From Streptomyces katrae (GTDB lineage: Bacteria > Actinomycetota > Actinomycetes > Streptomycetales > Streptomycetaceae), in assembly GCF_000966975.1 (NCBI RefSeq), contig NZ_JZWV01001162.1, positions 151-6,404 of the forward strand: a stretch of 6,254 bases of DNA. Reading direction: 5' to 3'. Shown in pieces: positions 1 to 6,254 of the stretch. Made by a program: the position numbers and the translations under genes. The notes below the pieces were generated by a model that ran no database searches, was not told the DNA's origin, and was given only the letters and a program-made list of their open reading frames with translations. Numbering within the stretch: position 1 is the stretch's first letter; each line of letters opens with the position of its first letter.

Positions 1-2
1 CC

Positions 3-6254
<6,252 letters not shown>

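Overview
The window is a single, uninterrupted coding stretch on the + strand from the interior of a very large non-ribosomal peptide synthetase (NRPS) gene. It has no start codon, stop codon or intergenic DNA. The reading frame begins at base 3 and stays open to base 6254 (2084 codons), so residue n of the visible fragment starts at base 3n. Very high GC, a strong preference for G or C at third codon positions, and the Ala/Arg/Gly/Pro-rich protein point to an actinomycete, probably Streptomyces or a relative. This is inferred from composition, not from a species-specific marker.

Layout: (1) bases 3-137, the C-terminal part of a thiolation (T/PCP) domain, cut at its GGHS motif; (2) 138-212, an Ala/Pro-rich linker; (3) 213-1500, condensation domain C1; (4) 1584-3087, adenylation domain A1; (5) 3111-3345, complete thiolation domain T2; (6) 3396-4700, condensation domain C2; (7) 4791-6254, adenylation domain A2, reaching motif A10 at the window edge. 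The order is therefore (T)-C-A-T-C-A: one complete C-A-T elongation module and a second module whose T domain lies just beyond the window.

How it works: the peptide on the first T domain is joined by C1 to the amino acid that A1 loads on T2. C2 then passes the extended chain to the amino acid loaded by A2. No epimerization, methylation, cyclization, reductase or thioesterase domain is visible. Both C domains look like the LCL type (L donor, L acceptor). Read by alignment to GrsA PheA, the A2 pocket is D-I-L-Q-L-G-V-V-W-K, close to the established glycine code. The A1 pocket is D-P-R-S-M-T-Q-N-T-K, a polar set I cannot assign to a known amino acid. The local product fragment is thus read as ...-X-Gly-..., with X unassigned and probably polar.

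I see no separate novel system here. The points worth following are the unassigned A1 pocket and the close similarity of the two C domains compared with their divergent A domains.
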